Counted from the stretch's first letter, positions 1 through 10,036 are shown. The stretch: DNA of 64,000 bases from Companilactobacillus sp. RD055328 (GCF_022835675.1 NZ_BQUT01000005.1:186001-250000); one strand, 5' to 3'. The notes: a model not told the origin generated them from the letters alone. Made by a program: numbers and translations.

Positions 1-1
1 G

Positions 2-154
2 GATTCTGATTCACACTTAGGGCATGTATTTACAGATGGACCCGAAGACCTCGGTGGTTTAAGATATTGTATTAATTCCGCTTCTTTAAAATTTATTCCT
101 TATGAAGAGTTAGACGAAAATGGATTAGGTGAATATAAAAGTAAATTTAATTAA
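2..154 (+). CDS. msrB: Peptide methionine sulfoxide reductase MsrB, C-terminal part
   Basis: Only the last 50 codons lie in the window; the gene starts upstream. MsrB reduces the R form of methionine sulfoxide in oxidised proteins, using thioredoxin. The visible part reads [12 protein letters not shown], then [16 protein letters not shown], which is the MsrB signature; the Cys of RYCINS is the catalytic residue of the family. It ends normally with TAA. The fragment is too short to tell whether MsrA is fused upstream. Confidence 0.9.
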   Translation, partial: DSDSHLGHVFTDGPEDLGGLRYCINSASLKFIPYEELDENGLGEYKSKFN

Positions 155-160
155 AATCTC

Positions 161-188
161 TTGATTATAAGATTCGTATAGCTATATT
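161..188 (+). promoter_or_regulatory. Possible promoter of the YitT-like gene
   Basis: TTGATT and TATATT are separated by 16 bases, about 50 bases before the YitT-like start codon. Both hexamers are imperfect, so this is a weak call; read-through from msrB is the alternative. Confidence 0.3.
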
Positions 189-237
189 TATGTTAATATA
201 TTTCAGTAATACTTATCATTAGAGGGATTAATTATCG

Positions 238-1116
238 ATGGAAGAAATAGATCGGATTTTTCAACGTCATCAGACTGCTACTAAACTTTCAGTAGCGTTT
301 ATTTATGCTTTATGTGTTTCGGTTGCTGTTAACTTATTTTGGTCAGCCGGACATACATATGGTTCAGGTATCACTGGATTTGCTCAAGTAGTTACTACTT
401 TTTCAGAAAAATATTTACCATTTAAATTAACAACATCATTAATGGTCTTTGTACTTAATGCGCCATTGTTTTATGTTTCATATAAGAAAATAGGTAAGAA
501 ATTTACTTTTTTCACTGCTGTTGCAGTTATTATGTCTTCCATAATGTTGCAATTTATTTCACCAATTGTGATAACAACCGACCCATTAATATGCGCAATT
601 TTTGGTGCATTAGTTAACGGATTTGGAACAGGATTTGCCTTAAAGAATGGTATTTCTACTGGTGGATTAGATATCATAGGAATACTTTTAAGACAAAAAA
701 CTGGGCGTAGTGTTGGAACCACAAACATCATGTTTAATGCTCTAATAATTATAGCCGCTGGTTTATTATATGGATGGCCTAATGCGCTTTATTCTGCAGT
801 TGGTATTTTCGTCAATGGTCGGATTATTGATATGATGTATACGGGAAACCAAAAGTTACAAGTTATGATTGTAACTTCAAAACCTAAGAAAGTAATTTCT
901 GAGATACAGGATAATATGCGTCGTGGGATTACTGTGGTTCACGGTGCAGAAGGAGCTTACCGCCATGAAGAAAAAACAATTCTTTTTACGGTAATTGCTC
1001 GTTATGAAATGGATAATTTGAAACAAGCAATGAATGCTTCTGATCCAGTTGCATTTGTAAGTATTACCGATTCAATTAAAATTCTCGGTAATTTCTATCA
1101 AGACAAAATTTATTAA
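238..1116 (+). CDS. YitT family membrane protein (DUF161/DUF2179)
   Basis: A 292-residue integral membrane protein. The N-terminal 190 or so residues hold about five hydrophobic segments. They include the family's glycine-rich stretch SGITGFAQ and, later, [12 protein letters not shown]. The last 80 residues form a soluble domain (from about [12 protein letters not shown]) matching DUF2179. Substrate and role of the family are not established. The ATG follows AGAGGG at a long spacing. The nfo gene starts 10 bases downstream, so the two are probably co-transcribed. Confidence 0.85.
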   Translation: MEEIDRIFQRHQTATKLSVAFIYALCVSVAVNLFWSAGHTYGSGITGFAQVVTTFSEKYLPFKLTTSLMVFVLNAPLFYVSYKKIGKKFTFFTAVAVIMSSIMLQFISPIVITTDPLICAIFGALVNGFGTGFALKNGISTGGLDIIGILLRQKTGRSVGTTNIMFNALIIIAAGLLYGWPNALYSAVGIFVNGRIIDMMYTGNQKLQVMIVTSKPKKVISEIQDNMRRGITVVHGAEGAYRHEEKTILFTVIARYEMDNLKQAMNASDPVAFVSITDSIKILGNFYQDKIY

Positions 1117-1126
1117 GGAGAATGTC

Positions 1127-2029
1127 ATGTTTAAGATAGGGTCTCATGTTGGAATGAAATCACCTGATATGTTAGTAGGTTCTGCTAAGGAAGCGCATAG
1201 CTATGAAGCTAATGCGATGATGATTTTTACTGGCGCACCACAAAATACTCGTCGTAAAGATGTATCTGATATGAATATTCCGGCCGGTATAGAACTCATT
1301 AATGAATACGGAATTAATGATATTATTGGCCATGCTCCTTATATTGTTAATCTTGGTAATACCACTAAACCCGAAAGTTTTGAGTTTGGTGTGAAGTTTT
1401 TACAAGATGAAATCAAGCGTTGTGATGCTCTTGGAATTCAAGCTCTAAGTTTTCATCCAGGTGCACACGTGGGTGCAGGTCCTGAGGCTGCGATAAATAA
1501 AATTTCTGAAGGCTTGAATGAAGTTTTAACAACTGATCAAAAAGTTTTGATTGCGATTGAAACAATGGCTGGTAAAGGGACTGAAGTAGGAATTAACTTT
1601 GAACAATTAGCTTCTATTTTGGATAAAGTTACTTTAAATGATAAATTGGCTATCACATTTGATACATGTCATACAAGTGATGCTGGATATAATATTAAAG
1701 ATGATTTTGATGGAGTATTAAATGAATTTGATCATTTGATTGGGATTGATAAAATTGCCACAGTTCATTTAAATGATTCAAAGAATCCGCAAGGGTCACA
1801 TAAAGATCGTCATGAAAATATTGGTTTTGGTGAAATTGGCTTTGAAACAATGAATTATATAGCCCATCATCCACAATTAGAAAATGTGCCTAAGATTATG
1901 GAAACGCCATATGTTAAGAGAAATGATGATGACAAAAAAGGTATCGCTCCATACAAAGAGGAAATTGCTATGTTAAGAGCTAATAAGTTCGATCCTGAAT
2001 TAAAGAATAAATTAATTGAAAATAATTAA
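1127..2029 (+). CDS. nfo: Endonuclease IV (AP endonuclease)
   Basis: A 300-residue TIM-barrel metalloenzyme of AP endonuclease family 2. It nicks DNA 5' to abasic sites and acts in base excision repair. Recognisable stretches are [10 protein letters not shown] at the start, FHPGAHVG, the conserved [19 protein letters not shown] and [20 protein letters not shown]; these carry the His, Glu and Asp ligands of the trinuclear zinc site. Length is normal. A strong AAGGAG precedes the ATG, and a hairpin terminator follows the stop at once. Confidence 0.95.
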   Translation: MFKIGSHVGMKSPDMLVGSAKEAHSYEANAMMIFTGAPQNTRRKDVSDMNIPAGIELINEYGINDIIGHAPYIVNLGNTTKPESFEFGVKFLQDEIKRCDALGIQALSFHPGAHVGAGPEAAINKISEGLNEVLTTDQKVLIAIETMAGKGTEVGINFEQLASILDKVTLNDKLAITFDTCHTSDAGYNIKDDFDGVLNEFDHLIGIDKIATVHLNDSKNPQGSHKDRHENIGFGEIGFETMNYIAHHPQLENVPKIMETPYVKRNDDDKKGIAPYKEEIAMLRANKFDPELKNKLIENN

Positions 2030-2056
2030 AAAAGCAGCCATCGGCTGCTTTTTTTA
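2030..2056. terminator. Bidirectional terminator, nfo / PPDK regulator
   Basis: AGCAGCC and GGCTGCT form a 7 bp stem with a 3-base loop, flanked by an A-run and a T-run. It lies between convergent genes and can serve both strands. Confidence 0.9.
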
Positions 2057-2881
2057 TACTATCGTCTTATAATGACCTAAGTCTAATTTTTCTGTGATTA
2101 TTGATGCAGTTTCTTCGATTGAGCGATCGGCAGTATTAATTACTAAACAGCCAATTTTTTCATAAAGTTTTTTTGAGAATTCTAATTCATCAATTAACTC
2201 TTGCTCATCGGAATATGTGGTATCTGGATTTAATCCATAAGCAATCATACGTTGACGACGAATTTTGCGAAGAACATTTAGGTCGGTAGTTAAACCAACA
2301 ATCTTTTTCGGATCAACTTGCCATAATTCTTCCGGGACTTCTGCTTTTGGAACTAACGGAAGATTAGCAACTTTAATATTATTATTAGCAAGAAATAGTG
2401 CCAACGGTGTTTTTGAAGTTCTTGATACGCCGAGTAAGACGATATCAGCCTCTAAGAATCCAGTAGGGCGTTTGCCATCATCATTAACCAAAGCAAATTC
2501 AACGGCTGAAATCATATCAAAGTAACCTGTATCTAGTTGATGAACTGCACCAGCTTCATAATTAGGAGTTATTTGTGTAGTTTGTTCGATTACTGAAATC
2601 ATTGGATTCAAAATATCGTGATATGCAATATTATTTTCTTTACAGAAATCAATAATCAATTTAGTATTATCGGGAGAAACAATTGTGAAAAACAAAATTG
2701 GATCTGTATCTTCTCTAATAGTTTCAAGAACAGATTTTATTTTGGAAGCATCAGTCATAAACGACTGACGATGATAGGTTACATCTAGATCCGAAAATTG
2801 AGAAATTGCAGCCTTAGTTGTACTAAAAGCTGTATCTCCGGCTGAGTCTGAAATAATGTAAATGCTCTGTTTTTTCTTCAT
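2054..2881 (-). CDS. yqfL: Pyruvate, phosphate dikinase regulatory protein (DUF299)
   Basis: A 275-residue bifunctional serine/threonine kinase and phosphorylase. The family uses ADP to inactivate, and phosphate to reactivate, pyruvate phosphate dikinase (or PEP synthase). The start reads YIISDSAGDTA and the P-loop-like motif is GVSRTSKTPLALFLA around residues 150-165; both are diagnostic. The target kinase gene is not in this window. The ATG has GAGGT upstream. It diverges from rpsU, as in many Firmicutes. Confidence 0.9.
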   Translation of the reverse strand: MKKKQSIYIISDSAGDTAFSTTKAAISQFSDLDVTYHRQSFMTDASKIKSVLETIREDTDPILFFTIVSPDNTKLIIDFCKENNIAYHDILNPMISVIEQTTQITPNYEAGAVHQLDTGYFDMISAVEFALVNDDGKRPTGFLEADIVLLGVSRTSKTPLALFLANNNIKVANLPLVPKAEVPEELWQVDPKKIVGLTTDLNVLRKIRRQRMIAYGLNPDTTYSDEQELIDELEFSKKLYEKIGCLVINTADRSIEETASIITEKLDLGHYKTIV

Positions 2882-2959
2882 AGTATTTTACCTCACGAAT
2901 TCATTTTACCAATAAATCGTTTCCATTATCATGATAAATGAAATAAATCAAAAAAACTT

Positions 2960-2987
2960 TTGACGGATACTGACTTTTTGGTATAAT
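2960..2987 (+). promoter_or_regulatory. Promoter of rpsU
   Basis: TTGACG and a consensus TATAAT are separated by 16 bases. The implied transcript has a leader of about 45 bases before the rpsU start. Confidence 0.8.
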
Positions 2988-3040
2988 AGTCCAAGTAAAC
3001 CAGAAACGGTTTAACGTTAAAACGGAAGGGAGGGATATCA

Positions 3041-3229
3041 TTGGCTAGAACTGTTGTTCGTGAAAACGAATCACTTGATGATGCTCTTCGTCGTTTCAAG
3101 CGTTCTGTTTCTAAAGCTGGTACTCTTCAAGAATACCGTAAAAGAGAATATTACGAAAAACCAAGTGTTAAACGTAAGTTAAAATCAGAAGCTGCGCGTA
3201 AACGTAACAAGAAGAAACGTCGTGGTTAA
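3041..3229 (+). CDS. rpsU: 30S ribosomal protein S21
   Basis: A 62-residue basic protein of the small ribosomal subunit. The N terminus [20 protein letters not shown] is typical S21, and the C terminus is the usual Lys/Arg-rich tail. The start codon is TTG, preceded by the strong site GGAAGGGAGGG; no in-frame ATG would keep the conserved N terminus. It forms its own transcription unit, with a good promoter upstream and a terminator downstream. Confidence 0.97.
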   Translation: MARTVVRENESLDDALRRFKRSVSKAGTLQEYRKREYYEKPSVKRKLKSEAARKRNKKKRRG

Positions 3230-3239
3230 TATATATTTA

Positions 3240-3274
3240 AGAGATTAAAGTATTATACTTTAATCTCTTTTTTT
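3240..3274 (+). terminator. Terminator of rpsU
   Basis: AGAGATTAAAGTA pairs perfectly with TACTTTAATCTCT around a TTA loop and is followed by a T-run. Confidence 0.92.
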
Positions 3275-3336
3275 GTATAATTGTTTGATACATTATGTGA
3301 TAAAATCTTTATATAAACAAACAATGGAGGCAGCTA

Positions 3337-4296
3337 TTGGCAGAATCGTCTGTAAAAAAAGAGCTAATTCTTAAGAATCAAGAAATTTCGAGTAATTTAT
3401 TTGGAATCAATGATAGTAATTTAAATGTAATCGAAGAAAGCTTGAATGTAGAGATTAGTGCTTTCGGTGAGAAGATAAATATTATTGGATTAAGCCGAGA
3501 TGTCGATCTAACTATTGATGTAATTAACACGCTTATAAAAGTTAGTAATACCGGAATTACAGTGGGAAGTGCGGATATAGTCAGTGCAATCAAAATGGCT
3601 GAAAAAGGCACCTTAGAATATTTTGAAGATCTTTATAAAGATGAATTAATCAAAGATGCTAAAGGAAACCCCGTTAGAGTTAAAAACTTTGGTCAACGTC
3701 AATATATTCAATCCATTAAGAAAAACGATGTGTCTTTTGGAATTGGTCCAGCAGGAACTGGTAAAACCTATCTTGCTGTTGCTATGGCTGTTGCAGCATT
3801 AAAAGAAGGACGTGTTCAAAGATTAATATTGACACGCCCTGCCGTTGAAGCTGGAGAGAATTTAGGTTTTCTACCTGGTGATTTGAAAGAAAAAGTAGAT
3901 CCTTATATGAGGCCTATCTATGATGCTTTATACGCAATAATGGGACCGGAACACTCAGGCCGATTATTAGAGCGTGGAGTTATTGAAATAGCTCCATTAG
4001 CGTATATGAGAGGACGAACTCTTGATGAAGCGTTCATAATTCTTGATGAAGCTCAGAACACAACTCAAGAACAAATGAAAATGTTTTTAACAAGGTTTGG
4101 TTTTGGATCTAAAATGATTATTAATGGAGATATTTCACAAATCGATTTACCTAATAACGCTAAGAGCGGATTAGTTCAGGCTAAACGAATTTTAAAAGAT
4201 GTGCCACACGTTGGTTTTGCTGAATTCTCTTCTGCAGATGTAGTTAGGCATCCGGTTGTAGCAGAAATAATTGATGCATACGAAAATAAAGAATAA
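3337..4296 (+). CDS. phoH: PhoH-like ATPase
   Basis: A 319-residue cytoplasmic P-loop ATPase, linked in the family to RNA metabolism. Residues 1-110 form the PhoH N-terminal domain. Walker A is GPAGTGKT at about 137-144 and Walker B is FIILDEAQN. The motif QLKQ-like region and the C-terminal VRHPVVAEIIDAY are family features. The start is TTG, eight bases after GGAGG; no in-frame ATG lies near it. It leads the run phoH-ybeY-cdd-era-recO, with gaps of 12, 2 and 3 bases and then an overlap. Confidence 0.93.
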   Translation: MAESSVKKELILKNQEISSNLFGINDSNLNVIEESLNVEISAFGEKINIIGLSRDVDLTIDVINTLIKVSNTGITVGSADIVSAIKMAEKGTLEYFEDLYKDELIKDAKGNPVRVKNFGQRQYIQSIKKNDVSFGIGPAGTGKTYLAVAMAVAALKEGRVQRLILTRPAVEAGENLGFLPGDLKEKVDPYMRPIYDALYAIMGPEHSGRLLERGVIEIAPLAYMRGRTLDEAFIILDEAQNTTQEQMKMFLTRFGFGSKMIINGDISQIDLPNNAKSGLVQAKRILKDVPHVGFAEFSSADVVRHPVVAEIIDAYENKE

Positions 4297-4308
4297 ATAG
4301 GAGTAATT

Positions 4309-4773
4309 ATGGAATTAAATCTATTTGCTAATGATCAAATTGATAATAATCGCATTAAGTGGGTTGAAGATATAGTTGATTTCACTTCTGATGAGTTAAA
4401 AATCTCTGATTTAACTGAAGTGTCTATTCATTTTGTCGATAAGGAAGAAATACATCGTATTAATAAGGAATATCGGGATACTGATCGACCAACAGATGTA
4501 ATAAGCTTTGCTATTGAAGATGGTGAAGATGAAGCTTTCATGAAGCAATTTGAAGATATTGAAGAACACGATATCGGTGATTTATTTATCTGTAAGGAAA
4601 TAGTTGCTGACCACGCCAAAGAGTATGAACACTCTTTTGATCGTGAATTGGGGTATACAATTGTGCATGGAATTTTACATCTAAGTGGTTATGATCATAT
4701 TGACCCTGAAGATGAAAAAACAATGATTGGGCTACAAGAAAAAGTTCTAACAAAATTCGGACTGGAGAAATAA
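4309..4773 (+). CDS. ybeY: Endoribonuclease YbeY (16S rRNA maturation)
   Basis: A 154-residue zinc metalloprotein needed for 16S rRNA 3'-end processing and ribosome quality control in other bacteria. The diagnostic motif HGILHLSGYDH places the three zinc ligands at His120, His124 and His130. PTDVISFA near residue 61 is the second family signature. GGAG precedes the ATG. It sits 12 bases after phoH, the usual order. Confidence 0.96.
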   Translation: MELNLFANDQIDNNRIKWVEDIVDFTSDELKISDLTEVSIHFVDKEEIHRINKEYRDTDRPTDVISFAIEDGEDEAFMKQFEDIEEHDIGDLFICKEIVADHAKEYEHSFDRELGYTIVHGILHLSGYDHIDPEDEKTMIGLQEKVLTKFGLEK

Positions 4774-4775
4774 TT

Positions 4776-5180
4776 ATGTCAATGACTCAAGATGAAGAAG
4801 TTATGTATAATGCTGCAAAATCCGCTTTCGATCAAGCTTATGTTCCATACTCAAAATTTCATGTAGGGGCTGCTGTAAAAACTAAAGATGGCAAAATATA
4901 CAGTGGTTGTAATATTGAAAATGCATCATACGGTTTAACAAATTGTGCAGAAAGAACAGCCATTTTTAAAGCTGTTTCAGACGGTTATCGAGAATTTGAA
5001 AGTATTATGGTAATAGGTGATACAGAAGGTGGTTGCAAGCCTTGTGGTGCTTGTCGTCAGGTTATGTCTGAATTTATCAATAAAGAAGCTAGCGTTTATT
5101 TAACTAATATAAAAGGTGAAATTGAAAGATATACTATGGAACAAATTTTGCCATATTCATTTGAAAAAGAGGACATGTAA
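4776..5180 (+). CDS. cdd: Cytidine deaminase
   Basis: A 134-residue homotetrameric-type enzyme that converts cytidine and deoxycytidine to the uridine forms in pyrimidine salvage. Zinc ligands are Cys57, Cys90 and Cys93, and the catalytic Glu is Glu59 (CAE and PCGAC motifs). The start follows GGAG and lies two bases after ybeY. In Bacillus the order is ybeY-dgkA-cdd-era; here dgkA is missing and cdd follows ybeY directly. Confidence 0.96.
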   Translation: MSMTQDEEVMYNAAKSAFDQAYVPYSKFHVGAAVKTKDGKIYSGCNIENASYGLTNCAERTAIFKAVSDGYREFESIMVIGDTEGGCKPCGACRQVMSEFINKEASVYLTNIKGEIERYTMEQILPYSFEKEDM

Positions 5181-5183
5181 TTA

Positions 5184-6092
5184 ATGGAAAACAAAGAATT
5201 TCATTCAGGATTCGTCGCAATTGTAGGAAGACCTAACGTTGGTAAGTCAACATTCATGAATCGTGTTCTTGGACAAAGAATAGCGATTACTTCGGATAAA
5301 GCACAAACAACTAGAAATAAGATTTCAGGAGTATTTACCGATAAAGAAAAGCAAATTGTTTTTCTTGATACCCCGGGAATTCATAAACCCAAAAACAAAC
5401 TTGATGATTATATGGATAAAGCTGCGCTTTCAACTTTTAAAGAAGTTGATTTAATTTTATTTATGACTGAAGCTGGGCAAACTGCAGGTCCTGGAGATAA
5501 TTTTATTCTTGAACAATTAAAAGAAATTAATAAGCCGGTCTTTTTGGTACTAAACAAAATTGACTTGATTCATCCGGACACAATAATGTCTCAAATTGAA
5601 GAATATCGACAAATAATTGACTTCAAAGAAGTATTTCCAATTTCTGCCACTATGGGAAATAATGTCGATGAATTATTAAATGGAATTGGTCAAGAATTAG
5701 AAGAAGGTCCAATGTACTATCCAGAAGATCAAATAACTGATCATCCTGAGTATTTTATTGTTGCTGAATTAATACGTGAAAACATTCTACAATCAACACA
5801 TGATGAAATACCTCATTCAGTTGCTGTTGTTGTTGAAAGAATGAACGAACGTGTTAATGGAAAACTTCAAGTTGAAGCTAACATATATGTTGAACGCGAG
5901 GGCCAAAAAGGTATTATTATTGGCCAAAAAGGGAGTATGCTAAAACATATTGGAATTGGAGCACGTAAGAAGATAGAAGATTTACTTGGCGAAAAAGTTA
6001 ATCTTAAGTTATGGATAAAGGTAAAGAAAAACTGGCGTGATAATCCAACATTCCTTAATTCCGCAGGATATTCAGCACAGGATCTAAAATAA
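5184..6092 (+). CDS. era: GTPase Era
   Basis: A 302-residue GTPase that binds the 3' end of 16S rRNA during 30S assembly. G1 is GRPNVGKS (15-22), G3 is DTPGIHKPK and G4 is NKID. The C-terminal KH domain carries [23 protein letters not shown] lies upstream of the ATG. Its TAA overlaps the recO ATG by one base, so translation is probably coupled. Confidence 0.97.
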   Translation: MENKEFHSGFVAIVGRPNVGKSTFMNRVLGQRIAITSDKAQTTRNKISGVFTDKEKQIVFLDTPGIHKPKNKLDDYMDKAALSTFKEVDLILFMTEAGQTAGPGDNFILEQLKEINKPVFLVLNKIDLIHPDTIMSQIEEYRQIIDFKEVFPISATMGNNVDELLNGIGQELEEGPMYYPEDQITDHPEYFIVAELIRENILQSTHDEIPHSVAVVVERMNERVNGKLQVEANIYVEREGQKGIIIGQKGSMLKHIGIGARKKIEDLLGEKVNLKLWIKVKKNWRDNPTFLNSAGYSAQDLK

Positions 6093-6850
6093 TGTCATTA
6101 ATTAAAGATCAAACATTTGATGGATTGGTATTAAAAGTTAACCGATACAAAGAAAATGACGCACTTGTATATATGATTACAAGGCAATTTGGTTTGAAAA
6201 CTTTTTATATTAGAGGATTTGGTAAAGCTAAATCAAAATTAACTGGAGCATTAATGCCATTTAATTATGGAGAATACATTGGATCAATTAGTGACGATGG
6301 ATTTTCTTATATCTCAAGTGCCAATCACGTTGATGAATTCGGTAGTATATCGCTAGATATTAAGAAAAACGCATATGCTTCATTTATTGTTGATTTATTT
6401 TCACATGCATTTGAACAACAAGTTAATATTGATGAGTATTGGTTTGATTATATAAAAAAAGCACTATCACTTATTAGTGAAGATCTTGACCCTCAAATAG
6501 TTAGCAATATCGTACAGATTAACTTATTAAAGGCATTTGGTGTTGAACCGAACTTTAGAAGTTGTGTAGTTGGTGGTGAAACGGAAGGGACTTTTGACTT
6601 TTCAATTGTTCTGGGAGGAATTATCTGTAGTCATCATTTTATCAATGATCCTAATCGTATTCATGCAGGTCAACGTGTTATCTATTATTTAAGATTATTT
6701 TCGAATATTGAATTGAATAATATCAACACGATTGATGTGAAAATAAATACTAAAAATCAAATTCAACATGTAATTGATATGATTTATGATGATACTGTTG
6801 GTATAAATCTTAAGAGTAAGAAATTTATTGAGCAATTGAATGATTTTTAA
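6092..6850 (+). CDS. recO: DNA repair protein RecO
   Basis: A 252-residue mediator that loads RecA with RecR at gapped DNA. It starts with the OB-fold domain (FDGLVLKVNRYKENDALVYMITRQFG) followed by a helical domain. The C-terminal half is poorly conserved, and the zinc-finger cysteines of some RecO proteins are not present; only single Cys residues occur near 158 and 179. The call rests on the N-terminal domain and on the era-recO-glyQ order. Confidence 0.9.
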   Translation: MSLIKDQTFDGLVLKVNRYKENDALVYMITRQFGLKTFYIRGFGKAKSKLTGALMPFNYGEYIGSISDDGFSYISSANHVDEFGSISLDIKKNAYASFIVDLFSHAFEQQVNIDEYWFDYIKKALSLISEDLDPQIVSNIVQINLLKAFGVEPNFRSCVVGGETEGTFDFSIVLGGIICSHHFINDPNRIHAGQRVIYYLRLFSNIELNNINTIDVKINTKNQIQHVIDMIYDDTVGINLKSKKFIEQLNDF

Positions 6851-6866
6851 ATAAAGTTTTTTATAT

Positions 6867-6895
6867 TTGACAGTTATTGAGTTAAAAAGTATTAT
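6867..6895 (+). promoter_or_regulatory. Promoter of the glyQS T-box transcript
   Basis: A consensus TTGACA and TATTAT separated by exactly 17 bases, so transcription should begin near 6902, just before the T-box leader. Confidence 0.85.
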
Positions 6896-6901
6896 TAGTA
6901 C

Positions 6902-7055
6902 GTAATAAAAGCGATCGTGTGTTGGTGAAAGTCACGAATAAATTACTGGCGATTTTAAAAATATAATAACTAAAGAGCTAATCATTTTTGATTAGAACTA
7001 GGGTGGAACCGCGATTTATCGTCCCTTGTAGAAGAAATTCTGCAAGGGACTTTTT
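6902..7055 (+). promoter_or_regulatory. Glycine T-box leader with attenuator
   Basis: The T-box core AGGGTGGAACCGCG is at 7000-7013. The specifier is GGC at 6948-6950 within ACTGGCGA, a glycine codon that fits the downstream gene. The terminator stem pairs GTCCCTTG (7021-7028) with CAAGGGAC (7043-7050), followed by a T-run. Uncharged tRNA-Gly should stabilise the antiterminator and switch on glyQ-glyS, and probably dnaG-rpoD behind them. Confidence 0.95.
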
Positions 7056-7083
7056 CTTTAGTTGAATACATAAAGGTGAAATT

Positions 7084-7983
7084 ATGGCAAAAAAAATAGA
7101 TGTACAAACTATGATTTTGACATTACAACAATTTTGGAGTGACAAAGGTTGTATGTTGATGGAATCCTACGATACTGAAAAAGGTGCTGGGACAATGAGT
7201 CCATATACTTTTTTAAGAGCAATTGGTCCAGAGCCATGGAATGCGGCTTATGTAGAACCATCTCGTCGCCCCGCTGATGGTCGTTATGGAGATAACCCTA
7301 ATCGTTTATATCAACATCATCAATTTCAAGTTGTTATGAAACCATCTCCTAAAGAGGTTCAAGAATATTATTTAGATTCATTGAGAGCTTTAGGAATTGA
7401 ACCTTTAGAACATGACATTCGTTTTGTTGAAGATAACTGGGAAAATCCATCAATGGGTTGTGCTGGTGTTGGTTGGGAAGTTTGGCTTGACGGAATGGAA
7501 GTGACTCAATTTACTTACTTCCAACAAGTTGGAGGACTTCAATGTGATCCCGTAACTAGTGAAATCACTTATGGAGTTGAACGCTTAGCATCATATATTC
7601 AAGATGTTGATTCTGTTTATGATTTAGACTGGGGTAACGGAGTTAAGTATGGTGATATCTTCAAAGAACCTGAATTTGAACATTCTAAGTATTCATTTGA
7701 AGAGAGTAATCAAGACATGCTTTTAAACTTCTTCAATGATTATGAAAAAGAAGCTAATCGCTTAATGGACTTAGGTCTTGTGCATCCAGCATATGATTAT
7801 ATTTTAAAATGCAGTCATACGTTTAACTTACTAGATGCTCGTGGAGCTGTTTCAGTTACTGAACGTGCCGGTTTCTTATCACGAATTAGACGTATGGCAC
7901 ATAAAGTAGCTCAATCATTTGTTGAAGAACGTGAAAAATTAGGGTTCCCACTCCTAAAAGATAATGAAAAGGTTGGTGAATAA
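7084..7983 (+). CDS. glyQ: Glycyl-tRNA synthetase alpha subunit
   Basis: A 299-residue catalytic subunit of the bacterial alpha2beta2 glycyl-tRNA synthetase, charging tRNA-Gly in the cytoplasm. Conserved stretches are [37 protein letters not shown] and [19 protein letters not shown], with normal length. It is the first gene after the glycine T-box. Its end meets the glyS start (one base between stop and ATG). Confidence 0.98.
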   Translation: MAKKIDVQTMILTLQQFWSDKGCMLMESYDTEKGAGTMSPYTFLRAIGPEPWNAAYVEPSRRPADGRYGDNPNRLYQHHQFQVVMKPSPKEVQEYYLDSLRALGIEPLEHDIRFVEDNWENPSMGCAGVGWEVWLDGMEVTQFTYFQQVGGLQCDPVTSEITYGVERLASYIQDVDSVYDLDWGNGVKYGDIFKEPEFEHSKYSFEESNQDMLLNFFNDYEKEANRLMDLGLVHPAYDYILKCSHTFNLLDARGAVSVTERAGFLSRIRRMAHKVAQSFVEEREKLGFPLLKDNEKVGE

Positions 7984-7984
7984 T

Positions 7985-10036
7985 ATGTCTAATACATTTT
8001 TATTGGAACTTGGGCTGGAAGAAATGCCTGCACATGTAGTGACTCCAAGTATCAATCAATTCGCCCAACGTATAACTGAATTTTTAAAAGAAAATCGTTT
8101 GAATCACGGTGAAGTTTATAATTATTCGACACCACGTCGTCTTGCGGTCATTATTGAAGATCTTGCTGATAAACAAGAAGATATTGATGAATTAGCTAAA
8201 GGACCTGCAAAAAAAATAGCACAAGATGAAGATGGTAATTGGTCAAAAGCAGCAATTGGATTTGCAAAAGGTCAAGGTGGTAGTCCTGACGATATTTTCT
8301 TCCAAGAATTAAAAGGAACAGAATATGCTTATATTCAAAAACATGAAGTCGGACTACCGGCTAACAAAGTACTCGAAAAAATCAATGAACCGTTGGAAGC
8401 AATGGTATTTCCAACTAGAATGCACTGGGGTTCTACAAGATTCGAATACATTCGACCAATCCATTGGTTAGTTGCAATGCTTGATAATCAGATTATTAAT
8501 ACTAAGATACTTGATATTCAAGCTGGTAACAGTACTCGCGGTCATAGATTCTTAGGCCACACGGATATCGAAATTAAAACTGCAACAGATTACGTTCAAA
8601 CATTAAAAGATGATTTTGTTTTTGCAGACGCTTTGGAAAGAAAAAATATAATCGAGTCACAAATTGAAAAAATAGCAAAAGATAATGATTGGAATATTGA
8701 CATCGATCAAGATTTACTAGAAGAAGTTAATAACTTGGTTGAATATCCAACAGCTTTTTATGGAAACTTTGATTCTAAGTATTTATCAATTCCGGATGAA
8801 GTTTTAATAACTTCAATGAAAGATAACCAAAGATATTTCTACGCTAAGACAAAAGATAACAAATTAGCACCTGTATTTATTGGTGTTCGAAACGGTAACC
8901 AAAAGCATATCGAAAACGTGATAGCTGGTAATGAAAAAGTCCTTGTTGCTCGTTTAGAGGATGCTCAATTCTTCTATCAAGAAGATCAAAAACATGATAT
9001 TAATTTTTATGTTGAGAAACTTAAAAATGTTACATTCCATGTAAAAATTGGTTCAATTTTTGAAAAGATGGAACGCACAACTGTAGCTGCTCAAGTTCTG
9101 GCTAAATACCTAAGCTTAAACGCCGATGAATTAGAGGCCTTAAAACGAGCAAGTATGATTTATAAATTTGACTTAGTTACTAATATGGTTGATGAATTCC
9201 CTGAATTACAAGGTATAATGGGAGAGAAATATGCTGAATTGATGGGTGAAACCTCTACGGTTGCTAAGGCGATTAGAGAACACTATATGCCAACAACAGC
9301 TGAAGGGAATCTTCCAGAATCAAAGGTTGGTTCAGTTCTAGCAATTGCTGACAAATTAGATAGCATTATGTCATTTTTTGCGGTTGATTTAATACCTAGT
9401 GGATCAAATGATCCATACGCTTTGCGTCGCCAAGCATATGGTATTGATCGAATTATGCAATATCAATCTTGGGATATCCCGTTAGATATGATACAAGATG
9501 AGATAATTAAACAACTTGATACGAAGATTGATTTTTCAGCACATAAAAATGATGTAACTGATTTTGTTTTGGAACGTTTACGTCAATTATTTAAAGGTGA
9601 AGATATTGATAAGGATATCGTAGAAACAACAATTAAGTCTTCTACTAAATCACCATTAATAATTATTGAACTCGCTGAATTACTGAAGCAAAAACGTAAC
9701 AATCCTGAATTCAAAGGAATGATTGAATCATTGTCTCGTGTTAATAAATTAGCTTCTAAGGCTGATTCAACAAATACAGAGATTGATATTAAATTATTCC
9801 AAAACGACTCAGAACAAGCATTATTTGATTCAATAAGTAAGATAGACACTAAACAAACTATCGAAGTACTATTTGAACAAATGAATGATTTATCACCAAT
9901 CATTAACAAATATTTTGATGAAACAATGATTATGGATAAAGATGAAAAAATCAAAAATAATCGTTTAGCACAATTAAGAGCTATTTCAGATATCAATGCT
10001 ATTTTTGGTGATTTAGAAGAGTTAGTTATTAAATAA
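7985..10036 (+). CDS. glyS: Glycyl-tRNA synthetase beta subunit
   Basis: A 683-residue subunit that binds tRNA-Gly and completes the enzyme with GlyQ. The N terminus (MSNTFLLELGLEEMPAHVV) is the standard one. The frame opens seven codons earlier inside glyQ, but the ATG at 7985 gives the family start and lies after an AGG-rich stretch. The middle holds the HD-like region (DKLDSIMSFF) and the end the anticodon-binding domain. Co-transcribed with glyQ. Confidence 0.97.
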   Translation: MSNTFLLELGLEEMPAHVVTPSINQFAQRITEFLKENRLNHGEVYNYSTPRRLAVIIEDLADKQEDIDELAKGPAKKIAQDEDGNWSKAAIGFAKGQGGSPDDIFFQELKGTEYAYIQKHEVGLPANKVLEKINEPLEAMVFPTRMHWGSTRFEYIRPIHWLVAMLDNQIINTKILDIQAGNSTRGHRFLGHTDIEIKTATDYVQTLKDDFVFADALERKNIIESQIEKIAKDNDWNIDIDQDLLEEVNNLVEYPTAFYGNFDSKYLSIPDEVLITSMKDNQRYFYAKTKDNKLAPVFIGVRNGNQKHIENVIAGNEKVLVARLEDAQFFYQEDQKHDINFYVEKLKNVTFHVKIGSIFEKMERTTVAAQVLAKYLSLNADELEALKRASMIYKFDLVTNMVDEFPELQGIMGEKYAELMGETSTVAKAIREHYMPTTAEGNLPESKVGSVLAIADKLDSIMSFFAVDLIPSGSNDPYALRRQAYGIDRIMQYQSWDIPLDMIQDEIIKQLDTKIDFSAHKNDVTDFVLERLRQLFKGEDIDKDIVETTIKSSTKSPLIIIELAELLKQKRNNPEFKGMIESLSRVNKLASKADSTNTEIDIKLFQNDSEQALFDSISKIDTKQTIEVLFEQMNDLSPIINKYFDETMIMDKDEKIKNNRLAQLRAISDINAIFGDLEELVIK

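Noticed and set aside
2922-2940. cre-like sequence upstream of the PPDK regulator
   Set aside because: TGGAAACGATTTAT on the minus strand misses three of the 14 consensus positions, including the closing CA.
7964-7984. Seven-codon upstream extension of glyS
   Set aside because: It lies within glyQ, lacks the family N terminus and has no better ribosome site than the ATG at 7985.
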